A stretch of DNA of 54,184 nt from Methylobacterium sp. E-065 (GTDB lineage: Bacteria > Pseudomonadota > Alphaproteobacteria > Rhizobiales > Beijerinckiaceae). Location of the stretch: assembly GCF_022829605.1 (NCBI RefSeq), contig NZ_JAKSYD010000129.1, positions 1 to 54,184 on the forward strand. Direction: 5' to 3'. The notes beneath the pieces were generated by a model. That model did not search any database. It was not told the origin of the DNA and saw nothing but the letters and a program-made list of their open reading frames with translations. This document shows, in pieces, positions 36,261-44,614 of the stretch (position 1 is the first letter of the stretch; every line of letters begins with the position of its first letter). The position numbers and the translations under genes are program-made.

Positions 36261-36706
36261 GACGCCTGGGCCGGTTTCGACCCCTGCGTCCGATCCTGCA
36301 TCCGGTGTCCGTCACGCGGGGGGCTCGAACCTACGCTAAGACCGCTGGGTTGCGCTGTGGCACCCCGGTGGCTTCCGAGCGAGCCTTCGTCGCACGCCCT
36401 CTCGTCGTGGAGAGCGCCGTAGACCTCCACACCGCCCAGGACAGGGTCGGCCTCTGGCCTGAACGACCGTGGCATTTCCTCCGCCGGCCGCCGCCCAGCC
36501 CGAGCCGGGGGTTGTCGAGTCCCGCGCCCGGGGCTGCCGCAGCCGACGGCAGACGCGGGCACCGCCCCACCGCCGCCGGCCCGGCGGCTGACCGGACCGA
36601 CGCCCCGAAGCGTCTCACGACGCGTCGCGGCGGGGTGAGAGACTTGGAGCATGAATTAGGAATTTTGTCAAGATGAAGGATTGGGTGTCCTGCGCCGCAC
36701 CCGCGC

Positions 36707-36820
36707 CTTCATCCTGAGTGCGCCGGAGCGCAGCGGAGGCTTCGAAGGAGCCCTCCAGCCAGCCGCGCCATCCCTGAAACGCTCCTTCGAGGCCCGCGGA
36801 TGCGGGCACCTCAGGATAAG
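36707..36820. repeat. Long palindromic intergenic element, family 2
   Basis: The left arm (about 36707-36751, beginning CTTCATCCTGAG and ending TTCGAAGGAGC) and the right arm (36781-36820, beginning GCTCCTTCGAGG and ending CTCAGGATAAG) are near-complementary, with smaller inner hairpins. The same ATCCTGAGGTGC block occurs at 13362-13431. It looks like a non-coding palindromic repeat of the kind scattered through Methylobacterium and Bradyrhizobium genomes. Confidence 0.65.
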
Positions 36821-36968
36821 GGAGTGGGTGAGACACCGCGCATTGCCGACCGCCCCACCATAGTGCACCTTACGGCTGTCCCCCGGCTCGGCCCAATGCG
36901 CCGTCCGCCCGGGACCCCGGGACCGCCCGCGTCGCCCCGCGATCCCAAGCGCCACAGGGAGCCGTCGC

Positions 36969-37772
36969 ATGAACGCAGCCTCACCCTCGCTCGTCGCGGA
37001 CAACCACGAAGAGTCCGATCTCGCCGCCGAGATCCGAGCCATGCGGGTCGATCTCGCGGCCGCCTACCGGCTGATCCACCGGCTGGGGCTCGACGACAGC
37101 ATCTACACCCACATCTCGGCGCGGCTGCCGGGGGGCGGGCACCGGTTCCTCATCAACCCCTACGGGATGCGCTTCGAGGAGGTGACGCCCGAAAACCTCG
37201 TCACCGTCGATCTCGACGGGCGGGTGATCGAGGATCCGATGGGGCTCGGCATCAACCCGGCCGGGTTCACGATCCACAGCGCCATCCACGCCGCCCGCCA
37301 CGACGCGATCTGCGTGCTCCACACCCACACGGTGGCGGGCGTCGCGGTGTCCTGCCAGGAGGAGGGGCTGCTCGCCCTCAATCAGTGGTCGATGCAGTTC
37401 GCCGGCCGCGTCGCCTACCACGCCTATGAGGGCATCGCCCTCGACCTCGACGAGCGCCAGCGCCTCGTGGCCGATCTCGGCGACAAGCCCGTCATGGTGT
37501 TGCGCAACCACGGGCTGCTGACCTGCGGGCGCACCGTCGGCGAGGCGTTCCGGCTGATGCACAACATGGAGCGCTCGTGCCGGGCACAGCTCGCGATCCA
37601 GGCCGCGGGCGCGCCGGTGATCCGGCCCTCCGCCGCCGTCGCGGCCAAGACCGCCGGGCAATACGCCGCCGGCTACGACCGCGTCGTGGTCCAGGGCGCG
37701 CCCGACAACGAATGGGCCGCGTTCAAGCGGATGCTGGCGCGCACCGATCCGGATTTTTTCGCACAGGGCTAA
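36969..37772 (+). CDS. Class II aldolase/adducin family protein
   Basis: This 267-residue protein has the class II aldolase fold, which uses a divalent metal to cleave or isomerise sugar phosphates or similar molecules. The metal histidines are in LHTHTVAGVAVS, and the third His in RNHGLLTCGRTVGEAF. The N-terminal part shows LIHRLGLDDSIYTHISARLP and FLINPYGMRFEEVTPENLV, typical of the stand-alone proteobacterial members that often lack a known substrate. A strong pair of hairpins follows the stop. No sugar operon neighbours are seen, so fuculose- or ribulose-phosphate specificity is not claimed. Confidence 0.92.
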   Translation: MNAASPSLVADNHEESDLAAEIRAMRVDLAAAYRLIHRLGLDDSIYTHISARLPGGGHRFLINPYGMRFEEVTPENLVTVDLDGRVIEDPMGLGINPAGFTIHSAIHAARHDAICVLHTHTVAGVAVSCQEEGLLALNQWSMQFAGRVAYHAYEGIALDLDERQRLVADLGDKPVMVLRNHGLLTCGRTVGEAFRLMHNMERSCRAQLAIQAAGAPVIRPSAAVAAKTAGQYAAGYDRVVVQGAPDNEWAAFKRMLARTDPDFFAQG

Positions 37773-37775
37773 GAC

Positions 37776-37808
37776 CGAACCGCGATGAGCCCGACTCATC
37801 GCGGTTCG
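37776..37808. terminator. Perfect 14-base stem hairpin after the aldolase
   Basis: CGAACCGCGATGAG pairs perfectly with CTCATCGCGGTTCG across five bases, starting a few bases after the TAA of the aldolase gene. It lacks a T-run but lies where a terminator would be expected, and probably serves both this gene and the convergent gene at 37893. Confidence 0.65.
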
Positions 37809-37844
37809 CCCGCGCGACGGTGCGGCGGCGGTCGTCCGCCGGGC

Positions 37845-37877
37845 GCGATGATCCCGACCCTGGGTCGGGATCATCGC
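37845..37877. terminator. Perfect 16-base palindrome hairpin
   Basis: GCGATGATCCCGACCC and its complement flank a single base, making a 33-base near-perfect palindrome. It shares GCGATGA and CCCGA with the hairpin at 37776-37808, so the two are related units. It lies at the 3' side of the leftward gene ending at 37893. Confidence 0.6.
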
Positions 37878-37892
37878 AACGTGGTATAAGCG

Positions 37893-38183
37893 TCAGGCCG
37901 CCAGGGCGGATTGCGTGTCGCGGCCGTGGGCCTGATCCATGATCGCGCCGATCCGCTCGCCGACCGCGATCGCGATCGCCACCGAGGCCGGACCCTCCAG
38001 GCCCTGCTGGCAGATCCGGCTGAGCACGTCGGTCACCCGCTGCTCCATCACGCCGAGGATCGCGGCGGCGGCCTGGGGCTGCGCGCCGCGGAGCACGGCC
38101 GCGAGGTCGCAATAGGCATCGTTGAGCAGCTGGAGCGTCAGGCGCTCGACCGCTTGCTCGTCCGCCTCCGTGAGAACACGCAT
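37893..38183 (-). CDS. Small all-helical protein, unknown function
   Basis: This 96-residue protein looks entirely alpha-helical: VERLTLQLLNDAYCDLAAVL, QAAAAILGVMEQRVTDVLSR and VAIAIAVGERIGAIMDQA. I do not recognise a family. It has no signal peptide or TM helix. The stop is followed by strong hairpins shared with the convergent aldolase gene, and a CtrA-like box lies about 45 bases upstream of its start. The consistent amphipathic pattern supports a real gene. Confidence 0.72.
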   Translation of the reverse strand: MRVLTEADEQAVERLTLQLLNDAYCDLAAVLRGAQPQAAAAILGVMEQRVTDVLSRICQQGLEGPASVAIAIAVGERIGAIMDQAHGRDTQSALAA

Positions 38184-38227
38184 CCCGGGACACTCCCCCT
38201 CGTCGTCGGCAGACTCCTCCGGGAGCC

Positions 38228-38243
38228 GTTAACAACGCGTAAA
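38228..38243 (-). promoter_or_regulatory. CtrA-like box, one mismatch
   Basis: Read on the minus strand, TTTACGCGTTGTTAAC fits TTAA-N7-TTAAC with one change in the first half. It lies 45-60 bases upstream of the start of the helical protein gene at 38183, the right place and orientation for a regulator site. Confidence 0.4.
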
Positions 38244-38382
38244 GACGCCGGAGGCCGGGGAGGGATCGGCTAACCATCCGCCCGGCGCATGGGCTATCGC
38301 GTCACCCCACGGCGGCATCCCGGAACTTGGCGGGCCCCCGATCGGTCAAACGGGGGAGAGACCTCCACACGGAAGCCCGATC

Positions 38383-38646
38383 ATGCGCAGCCTCATCCTC
38401 GCCGGCCTCGGCCTGTCGGCCGCCCTCGCCACCCCCGCCCTGGCCCAGGTCCAGCAGACCAATCCCAACGCCGCCAACCAGTCCATGGAGTCGAGCAGCC
38501 AGCTGCGCGGCCTGCGGCAGGAGCAGACCACCCAGTCCGACATGCTGCGCATGGACATCCAGCGGAACCAGGCCGCGACGCCGGCCCCGAACACCGGCCC
38601 GAACGCGCTTCCCCCCGGCGCCGGGACGGGCGTGATCGGGCGCTGA
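38383..38646 (+). CDS. Small secreted protein, unknown function
   Basis: This 87-residue protein has a textbook Sec signal peptide (SLILAGLGLSAALATPALA, cleavage after residue 21), then a Gln/Asn/Ser-rich mature chain (QQTNPNAANQSMESSSQL, RQEQTTQSDMLRMDIQRNQ) and a Pro/Gly-rich tail. It is expected in the periplasm. The composition of the mature part suggests disorder or coiled coil. No family is recognised, but similar small proteins are common in Methylobacterium. Confidence 0.82.
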   Translation: MRSLILAGLGLSAALATPALAQVQQTNPNAANQSMESSSQLRGLRQEQTTQSDMLRMDIQRNQAATPAPNTGPNALPPGAGTGVIGR

Positions 38647-38658
38647 GCCCAGCGCGGG

Positions 38659-38740
38659 ACAAGGTCCGGCACCGGACGCAGTCCGGCACCAGGGCTCCGC
38701 CCTGGACCCGCGACAGGGCTCGACCCTTTCGAAACCAGGA
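38659..38740. repeat. Multi-hairpin intergenic repeat, copy 6
   Basis: Between convergent genes. It contains GGTCCGGCACCGGAC, CCAGGGCTCCGCCCTGG and GACAGGGCTCGACCCTTTCG before GAAACCAGG, in the reverse orientation to copy 1. The inner order matches copy 1 read on the other strand. Confidence 0.7.
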
Positions 38741-38748
38741 CAGGGTGC

Positions 38749-38976
38749 TCAGACGTCCGGCAGGCGCCGCCCCTTCACCACCACCCGCGGCCAGCGCTCC
38801 AGGCCGATCGGCATCAGCACGGCGATCTGCGGCGGCACCTCGGCCTCGCCCAGGAGGCTCCGGAGCGAGGTCCGGCAGGCCTCCTCCAGCTCGGCCCGGC
38901 TGCGCGCGCCCGACGTCTTGATGTCGGCGATCAGGAGCGCCGCGATCTCCTGGGCAAAGGCGTCCTCGTCCGACAT
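38749..38976 (-). CDS. 75-residue hypothetical protein
   Basis: This short protein starts MSDEDAFAQEIAALLIADIK and continues with a helix RAELEEACRTSLRSLLGEAE and a basic tail, RWPRVVVKGRRLPDV. I recognise no family. The ATG at 38974-38976 is chosen because the residues before it in the same frame have no protein-like character. It converges with the secreted protein gene at 38383 and is divergent from the diguanylate cyclase at 39233. Confidence 0.6.
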   Translation of the reverse strand: MSDEDAFAQEIAALLIADIKTSGARSRAELEEACRTSLRSLLGEAEVPPQIAVLMPIGLERWPRVVVKGRRLPDV

Positions 38977-39232
38977 GTCGGTCTCGCGCTCCAAGCCTGA
39001 GCCATATAGTCCCTCGCAGAACATCCGGGTATCGGTACAGAATTGCGCCCCCACGGATTCGTTGTGGATACTTGCCGATCGGGCGCCCGGCACCGCCGAA
39101 CACGCGCCGCGGGTCCATGCCGCGGTGCCGCGTTTCAGGTCAGATCTGCCGAAACCCGCGGGGTTCAGGTAACGATTCAGTCATATGTTCTGATCTACTG
39201 GTCTTAATCGACACGTTGGCGTGGATTTACAG

Positions 39233-40768
39233 ATGGTTCGGTTGGGCCACCTCCATGCGTGGCTTCGGTCGGCCCGGACGTGGAGCACGCTGGGCGTGCT
39301 GGCCCCGGTCGGCATGGTCGCGGTCACCGGGCTGATGCTGGCCGACCTGCGCCGGGACGCCTGGGACCGGACCGAGCAGACCTCCCGGAACCTCCTCCAG
39401 GTCCTGGAGCGCGACATCGCGCGCAACGCCGAGCTCTACGACCTCTCGCTCCAGGCGACCGTGGAGAACCTCGCGGCGCCCGGCCTCGCGCAGGCCGATC
39501 CCCAGATGCGCCAGCTCATCCTGTTCGACCGCGCCGCGACCGCCCGCGACCTGGGCGTGATGCTGGTGATCGACGCGCAGGGCAACGTCACCGACGACAT
39601 CGGGGCGGTGCCGCCGCGGGCGGGCAACTACGCGGACCGCGAATACTTCAAGAACCATCAGGCGCATGACGGGCTGGGCCTCCAGGTCGGCCGCCCGATC
39701 GTCTCGCGCCTGACCGGCGAGCGGATGCTGCCGTTCAGCCGGCGCATCAACCGGCCCGACGGGCGTTTCGGCGGCGTGGTCCTGGGCACCGTGAAGCTGT
39801 CCTACTTCGAGCACCTGTTCCGCGAGATCGACCTCGGCCCCGGCGGCGCGATCAACCTGTACGGCGCGGACGGCACCCGCATCATGCGCTACCCGTTCAG
39901 GGAGGCCGACATCGGGGCGAACATCGCGCAGGCCCCGACCTTCCGGCGCTTCGTGCGCGACCGCCAGGGCAGCTTCGTCGGCACCTCCGCGCGCGACGGG
40001 GTCGAGCGGTTCTACACCTTCGCGCCGATCGGGACGCTTCCGCTGATCCTGAACGTCGCCCTGTCGACCCGGGACGTGGAGGCGGCGTGGCTCACGAAGG
40101 CCGTCACCATCGGCGGCATCACGCTGGTCCTGTGCGGCCTCACGGTCGTGCTCTCGCTGCTGTTCGGGCGCGAGCTGCGCCGCCGGGAGGCGATGCAGGA
40201 GGAGCTGGCCGCCCTGTCGCGCACCGACGCCCTGACCGGCCTGCCGAACCGCCGCTGGTTCGAGGACCGGTTCGCCCAGGCGATCGAGACCGCCCGCCGC
40301 GACGGCCGGCCGCTGTCGCTGCTGATCGTCGATGCGGATCACTTCAAGCGCTACAACGACCGCTACGGGCACCCGGTGGGGGACGCGATCCTGAAGGCGC
40401 TCGCCCGCCGCCTCGCCGCGAGCGTGCACCGGCCGGAGGATCTCGTCAGCCGCATCGGCGGCGAGGAATTCGCCTTCCTGCTGCCGGAGACCGACGGCGC
40501 GGGCGCCGCGCGCATCGCCGACAAGGTCCATGCCGAGGTCGCCGCGCTGACGGTTCCGTCCGCGGGGATCGGGGCGGGGTCCGTGACGGTCAGCATCGGG
40601 CTCGCCTGGGCGGGGCCGGGGGGCGGCGCGGACCTGCCGGACCTGTATCGCCGGGCCGACGAAGCCCTCTACGCGGCCAAGGAGGGCGGCCGCAACCAGA
40701 CCCGCATCGCCGCCGCGCAGGCCCCCGCGCCCCAGCGGAGCAGCCTGCAGCTGGTCGGACGCGCCTGA
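39233..40768 (+). CDS. Cache-domain diguanylate cyclase
   Basis: This ~511-residue membrane protein makes c-di-GMP. An N-terminal TM helix (near residues 20-40) and a second at about 280-305 bracket a periplasmic dCache-type sensor domain with ADREYFKNHQ, GLQVGRPIVSRLTGERM and the later AQAPTFRRFV region. The GGDEF domain (about 335-490) has the active-site signature SRIGGEEFAF, and RPED five residues upstream is an intact RxxD inhibitory site. Such proteins sense small molecules outside the membrane. GTG at 39221, four codons upstream, is an alternative start. Confidence 0.94.
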   Translation: MVRLGHLHAWLRSARTWSTLGVLAPVGMVAVTGLMLADLRRDAWDRTEQTSRNLLQVLERDIARNAELYDLSLQATVENLAAPGLAQADPQMRQLILFDRAATARDLGVMLVIDAQGNVTDDIGAVPPRAGNYADREYFKNHQAHDGLGLQVGRPIVSRLTGERMLPFSRRINRPDGRFGGVVLGTVKLSYFEHLFREIDLGPGGAINLYGADGTRIMRYPFREADIGANIAQAPTFRRFVRDRQGSFVGTSARDGVERFYTFAPIGTLPLILNVALSTRDVEAAWLTKAVTIGGITLVLCGLTVVLSLLFGRELRRREAMQEELAALSRTDALTGLPNRRWFEDRFAQAIETARRDGRPLSLLIVDADHFKRYNDRYGHPVGDAILKALARRLAASVHRPEDLVSRIGGEEFAFLLPETDGAGAARIADKVHAEVAALTVPSAGIGAGSVTVSIGLAWAGPGGGADLPDLYRRADEALYAAKEGGRNQTRIAAAQAPAPQRSSLQLVGRA

Positions 40769-40802
40769 ACGGGGGCGGGATCGTGCGGGAGGAGGGGGCC
40801 CG

Positions 40803-41048
40803 TTAGCGGCCGAGCCGGGCCATCACGCGCGGGCCGTACACGTCCCAGACGATGTGGGCGACATAGGCGGCCTGGAAGGTGACGATCACCTCCCAGTCGC
40901 GATGCAGCACCTTCGCCAGGGTCCGATCGTGGAGCGCGCCTTCGACGCCCATGGCGACCGCCAGGATCGTGCTGATGGCGAAGACGCCGAACCAAGAGAA
41001 CTGACGGGCGACGGCAACGCCCAAAGCCGCGACCAGAATGTAGAGCAT
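40803..41048 (-). CDS. Small membrane protein, unknown function
   Basis: This 81-residue protein has two likely TM helices: LYILVAALGVAVARQFSWFGVF near the N-terminus and VTFQAAYVAHIVWDVYG near the C-terminus, separated by a charged stretch, LHDRTLAKVLHRDWEV. I start it at ATG 41046-41048, because the added upstream residues in the same frame are polar and unlike the family type. No family is recognised. It converges with the diguanylate cyclase. Confidence 0.65.
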   Translation of the reverse strand: MLYILVAALGVAVARQFSWFGVFAISTILAVAMGVEGALHDRTLAKVLHRDWEVIVTFQAAYVAHIVWDVYGPRVMARLGR

Positions 41049-41133
41049 GCGGCCACCGGATTGCCGATACGGTGCGCTTACGTAGACCGATCTGTTAAAG
41101 CTTAGCAAGCTTTCACAATATTGCGCCGCAGCA

Positions 41134-41307
41134 TCATGACGGCATCAGGTCAACCAGGCTGTACGTGACCGCAGTGATAATCATGGTCCAGACAAGCAGA
41201 AAACACGTCCGGAACGAGAAAGCGGCCTGCACGGGCAAACTCTCGTACCAGTTCCGGACCCGGCGAAACAATCTCGATATTGGACTATGCCACGCTCTGT
41301 CGATCAT
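41134..41307 (-). CDS. 57-residue membrane protein
   Basis: This short gene is easy to miss. From ATG at 41305-41307 the protein reads MIDRAWHSPISRLFRRVRNW, then YESLPVQAAFSFRTCFLL, then VWTMIITAVTYSLVDLMPS. It has a basic amphipathic N-terminus and one TM helix, a pattern typical of small Rhizobiales membrane proteins. The local AT content is higher than in the neighbouring non-coding DNA. No clear Shine-Dalgarno sequence is seen. The function is unknown. Confidence 0.55.
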   Translation of the reverse strand: MIDRAWHSPISRLFRRVRNWYESLPVQAAFSFRTCFLLVWTMIITAVTYSLVDLMPS

Positions 41308-41546
41308 TGGCGCAAACTCGAAGGCAGCGCTGACGTAACAAAGTGTTTCCGGCAGCGTCAGCCAATATCAACACTATCGTCCTGACTGCCGGATGAATGC
41401 GACATTTCGCACACAGATCGGGGGTTCCGATCCGCCGCCGGCGCGGCTGCGGCGGGCCGGGGAGAGGATTAGGCTCCCGGCGCACTGCGCGGGCGGGGGT
41501 CGGGACGGACCACCACACGATGTGGTGAGCCCGGTCGAACAGGCGC

Positions 41547-42356
41547 TCAGCGGCCGGTGAAGACCGGCTTTCTCTTCTCGTTGAAGGCGCGGATGCCCTC
41601 CCGCCGGTCTTCGGTCGGGACCATGCGGTTGTAGGCTTCGATCTCGAACAGCATGCCGTCGGCGAGCGCCAGGGACAGGCCATGGTGCAGGGCATGCTTG
41701 GCCTGGCGGATGGCGATCGGCGCGTTCGCCGCGATGGTGGCGGCCGTGTCGAGGGCCTCGGCGCGGAGCCGCCCGCCGTCGCAGACCCGGTTGACCATGC
41801 CCCAGGCCGCCGCCTCCTGGGCCGACCAGGGGCGGCCGGACAGGAGGAGTTCCTTGGCCCGCCGCTCCCCCACCGCGCGCGGCAGGGTCTGCGTGCCGCC
41901 CACCCCCGGCATGATGCCGAGCGTCACCTCCGGCAGCGCGAACCGGGCGTGCCGGGCCGCGTAGATGAAGTCGCAGGCGAGCGCGATCTCGCAGCCGCCG
42001 CCATAGGCCGCCCCGTTCACCGCCGCGATGACCGGGATCGGGCACTCGACGAGGGCGCGGATGCCGCGCTCGAACACGCGGTGCTGGTCCTGCCAGGCCG
42101 CGTCGGTCATGCCGTTGCGCTCCTTGAGGTCGCCGCCGGCGCAGAAGGCCGTCTCACCGGCCCCGGTCAGCACGATCGCGCGACACCGGCCGGGCTCGGC
42201 GATGAGCCCGTCGAACAGCGTGAACAGGTCGCGGCCCATCTGGGTGTTCATGGCGTTCGCGGCCCCGGGCCGGGCCAGGGTCACGAGGAGCACGTCGGCG
42301 TGGGGCCGTTCGGTCGTCAGGGTGGCGTAGGTCTCGTGCAGGGATGCGTCGGTCAT
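41547..42356 (-). CDS. Enoyl-CoA hydratase/isomerase family protein
   Basis: This 269-residue crotonase-fold protein hydrates or isomerises an acyl-CoA. The oxyanion-hole block AFCAGGDLKE, the second block GAAYGGGCEIALACDF with the first catalytic Glu, and EVTLGIMPGVGGTQTLPR with the second Glu are all intact, so hydratase activity is likely. It is the only fatty-acid-type gene nearby and stands alone; the substrate chain cannot be told. Start ATG at 42354-42356. Confidence 0.93.
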   Translation of the reverse strand: MTDASLHETYATLTTERPHADVLLVTLARPGAANAMNTQMGRDLFTLFDGLIAEPGRCRAIVLTGAGETAFCAGGDLKERNGMTDAAWQDQHRVFERGIRALVECPIPVIAAVNGAAYGGGCEIALACDFIYAARHARFALPEVTLGIMPGVGGTQTLPRAVGERRAKELLLSGRPWSAQEAAAWGMVNRVCDGGRLRAEALDTAATIAANAPIAIRQAKHALHHGLSLALADGMLFEIEAYNRMVPTEDRREGIRAFNEKRKPVFTGR

Positions 42357-42619
42357 GGATGCCTCGGTCGGACCATCGATCGGACGGGATGCCGTTATGC
42401 GCCCCGCGCCCCGGGATCGGCCAGGGCATGACCGGGCGGGCGCCGTCCGGCCGCGGCGGCAGGCCGACCAGCGCCAGCAACCGCTCCGTTCCGGATCGGA
42501 TGATCGCGAGCGCCGCGCCCACCTCCCGGGCAGACGACCGGATACACACGGGGATCGACCCGCCGCGCAGAAAACCCGGATGTGAACAGCGTTGGGCCGT
42601 GGGGGAGGGGGAAACGCGA

Positions 42620-43837
42620 TCAGGGTCGGTTCGGCGGGGGCTGTGTGACGGCGGTCGTGTACCGGGCCAGATCGGGCTCCCCGGTGCGCCCGCCGGAGAG
42701 CTTGGCGCCCAGCCGACGCAAAGCGGGCTGGCTCGCGAGCCTCAGCGCGCCGTGCAGCAGGCCGATGCCGAGCCGGGTGCGCGGGTTCATCAGCTTCGGT
42801 GCGATCTTCGGGACGCCCTGCCCCTTCTCGACGAACGGACGCAGGGCGTGCTCGTAGTCCGCGAAGGCAGCCGCGACGTCGTCCGTCCGCGCCAGCGCGC
42901 CGGCCAGAACCGTGGCGCCGGTGACCGCCAGCGTCGTGCCGATGCCGGCGAGCGGCGTCGCGCACCACGCGGCATCGCCGGTCAGTACGACGCGCCCGGA
43001 CGACCAGCGCTTCATCCGCACCTGCCGCAGGACGTCGACGTAGAAGTCGTCCGTCGTCTCCAGGCCGGCGAGGACGCGCTTGGCCTGCCATCCGGCATCC
43101 GCGAACCGGTCGCGCAGGTAGGCCTTCTGCCGGGCGGCGTCCCAATCCTGCTCCCCGCCCGGCGGCTGGCGCAGCATCAGCATCGCGCGGGTGGTGCCGT
43201 GCCGGTCCGGCCTCAGCGAGATGCCGCGTCCGCCCGTGGCGTTGAACCAGCGCCAGTCCCGGTCGTCGTCGGGCGTCCTCGGAATCGTGAAATACGCGAT
43301 GGTCAGGCCCATCCACCGCGGCACGTTCTCCCCCGGGAAGACCCGTTCGCGGGTGGCCGAGCCCACCCCCTCGGCGACGATCACCGCGTCGTAGCGCGCG
43401 ACGGCGCCGCTGGCGAAGCCGACGCGCACGCCGTCGCCCTCCTCGTCGAGGCGCACCAAGTGGTCGCCGAAGCGATACAGCGCCCGCTCCCGGGCCGGCG
43501 CGTAGAGGAGGCGCGCGAGGTCGCCGCGCAGGATCTCCATCTCGGCGGTCGGGCCGTCGCCCGTGGCCCGGTCGAGGCCGAACCGTGCGACGGCGCGGCC
43601 GCGCCCATCGACCCAGGCGGTGCCCTCCTCGCCGGTCCCGGCCTCGAGGGCGGCCCGCTCCAGGCCCATGTGGCGCAGCGCCTCGCGCCCGACGCCGCGG
43701 ACATCGACGTTCTGCCCCCCGTCCCGGAACGCGGCGGCACGCTCGACCACGGTGACGTCGAAGCCGTGCCGGCCGAGCCACCACGCGGCGGTGTTGCCGG
43801 CGATGCTCGCGCCGGTGATCAGGATGCGACGGGCCAT
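42620..43837 (-). CDS. FAD-dependent monooxygenase
   Basis: This 405-residue flavoprotein belongs to the PHBH/TetX-like group A monooxygenases, which hydroxylate aromatics or drugs with NAD(P)H. The N-terminal FAD motif is ITGASIAGNTAAWWLGRHG followed by DVTVVERA, the DG-type motif is around RYDAVIVAEGVGSATR, and the GD motif is VVLTGDAAWCATPLAGIGT. The substrate is unknown; tetracycline inactivation should not be assumed. It has its own promoter in the ~250 bases upstream, which contain no supported gene. Confidence 0.92.
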   Translation of the reverse strand: MARRILITGASIAGNTAAWWLGRHGFDVTVVERAAAFRDGGQNVDVRGVGREALRHMGLERAALEAGTGEEGTAWVDGRGRAVARFGLDRATGDGPTAEMEILRGDLARLLYAPARERALYRFGDHLVRLDEEGDGVRVGFASGAVARYDAVIVAEGVGSATRERVFPGENVPRWMGLTIAYFTIPRTPDDDRDWRWFNATGGRGISLRPDRHGTTRAMLMLRQPPGGEQDWDAARQKAYLRDRFADAGWQAKRVLAGLETTDDFYVDVLRQVRMKRWSSGRVVLTGDAAWCATPLAGIGTTLAVTGATVLAGALARTDDVAAAFADYEHALRPFVEKGQGVPKIAPKLMNPRTRLGIGLLHGALRLASQPALRRLGAKLSGGRTGEPDLARYTTAVTQPPPNRP

Positions 43838-44093
43838 GCGGGACTCAAACCCTTTGGCTGACGCAACACGGCTGCGGGAAACGGGTTGCTTCGGTCCAGG
43901 ACGCGGGGCCGCCCATCCCGGTCGAGCCCGGTCCCGCCGTGCAACCCGGGCGCGCGGAAAGCCGGCGCGAACGCCTCCCGGGTTTCGCTCCAGGGCGCGC
44001 TTGAAGGCTCGCTGCGCGGCTCGTCCCCGGACGGGATCGCCACCCTCTGGGACAAGCTCAGCGTCGGCGCCGCCCTCCGGACCGCATCCCGGC

Positions 44094-44351
44094 CTATCGG
44101 CCAGGACCCGCCTGGGCCGGACGATTGAGCCTGCCCGCAGTCGCGCCGTCCACACCCAGGCACCAATGCTGCGCCGCGAGTTCGCACCGCAGGTCGTCGC
44201 GCTGGGCGTCGACCAGATCGGGCAGGATGTCGTGGCCCTCCGCATCCTTGGCGGCGAGGAGACGGATGCCGGACGCGTCGATGGTGAACGCGACCAGCAC
44301 CTCGCGCTCCGCGAAGGGATCGTGCGGATCCAGGCAGTTATGCGTGAACAT
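44094..44351 (-). CDS. 85-residue protein, paralogue of the one at 32763
   Basis: This small protein shares C-x-D-P-x-D-P-F-A-E-x-x-V-L-V at the N-terminus and GHDILPDL in the middle with the 84-residue protein at 32763-33017; the C-terminal third differs. I recognise no named family. In the mRNA, GCCTG pairs with CAGGC just before the start, so the only AGG-like ribosome-binding site lies in a small stem, as for the paralogue. The last ~20 residues are Gly/Arg/Pro-rich and may be random. Confidence 0.7.
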   Translation of the reverse strand: MFTHNCLDPHDPFAEREVLVAFTIDASGIRLLAAKDAEGHDILPDLVDAQRDDLRCELAAQHWCLGVDGATAGRLNRPAQAGPGR

Positions 44352-44614
44352 CGGAGCCTGCGGCAGGCCGGTCGCGCCGGCGTGGGGCGTGCCCTAGGCG
44401 GATGGTATGACGGCCGGATGACCTCTGGTCCCGCGCCGCGAGACCGATCCGGTGTCCCGGTGATGGCCCTCGGCGCACCGGCTCCGAAGCGGACCGGCGG
44501 CTTTCGGCCGGCCTCGCGCGTTCGTCGCGGGTCGGATGGCGGGCCGAGCCGACAGCGCGAAGGCCTGCGCCGGCTGACCGTTGCGGGAATCCGGAAATCG
44601 CCCTATCGGCGGCG

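Larger units (their letters stand above)
36066..36968. other. 903-base interval without a supported gene
   Basis: Nothing coding can be supported between the amidase and aldolase genes. Several open frames occur on both strands, but their composition is that of GC-rich noise and none shows a domain. The interval holds a 14-base palindrome GTCACCGGGGTGAC (36188-36201), a 12-base inverted repeat (36201-36260) and a longer palindromic element (36707-36820). It may be the eroded site of former genes. Confidence 0.5.

Noticed and set aside
36197..36676. A 159-residue plus-strand frame in the gap before the aldolase gene
   Set aside because: Arg/Pro-rich chance frame without a ribosome-binding site; it reads through inverted repeats.
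42620..43837. FAD monooxygenase as a tetracycline-inactivating TetX
   Set aside because: Only general group A flavoprotein motifs are visible; nothing points to tetracycline, so a resistance call would be unsupported.
43838..44093. Possible small gene between the FAD monooxygenase and the 85-residue protein
   Set aside because: Frames exist on both strands, none with a good start or a consistent protein pattern; left as spacer.
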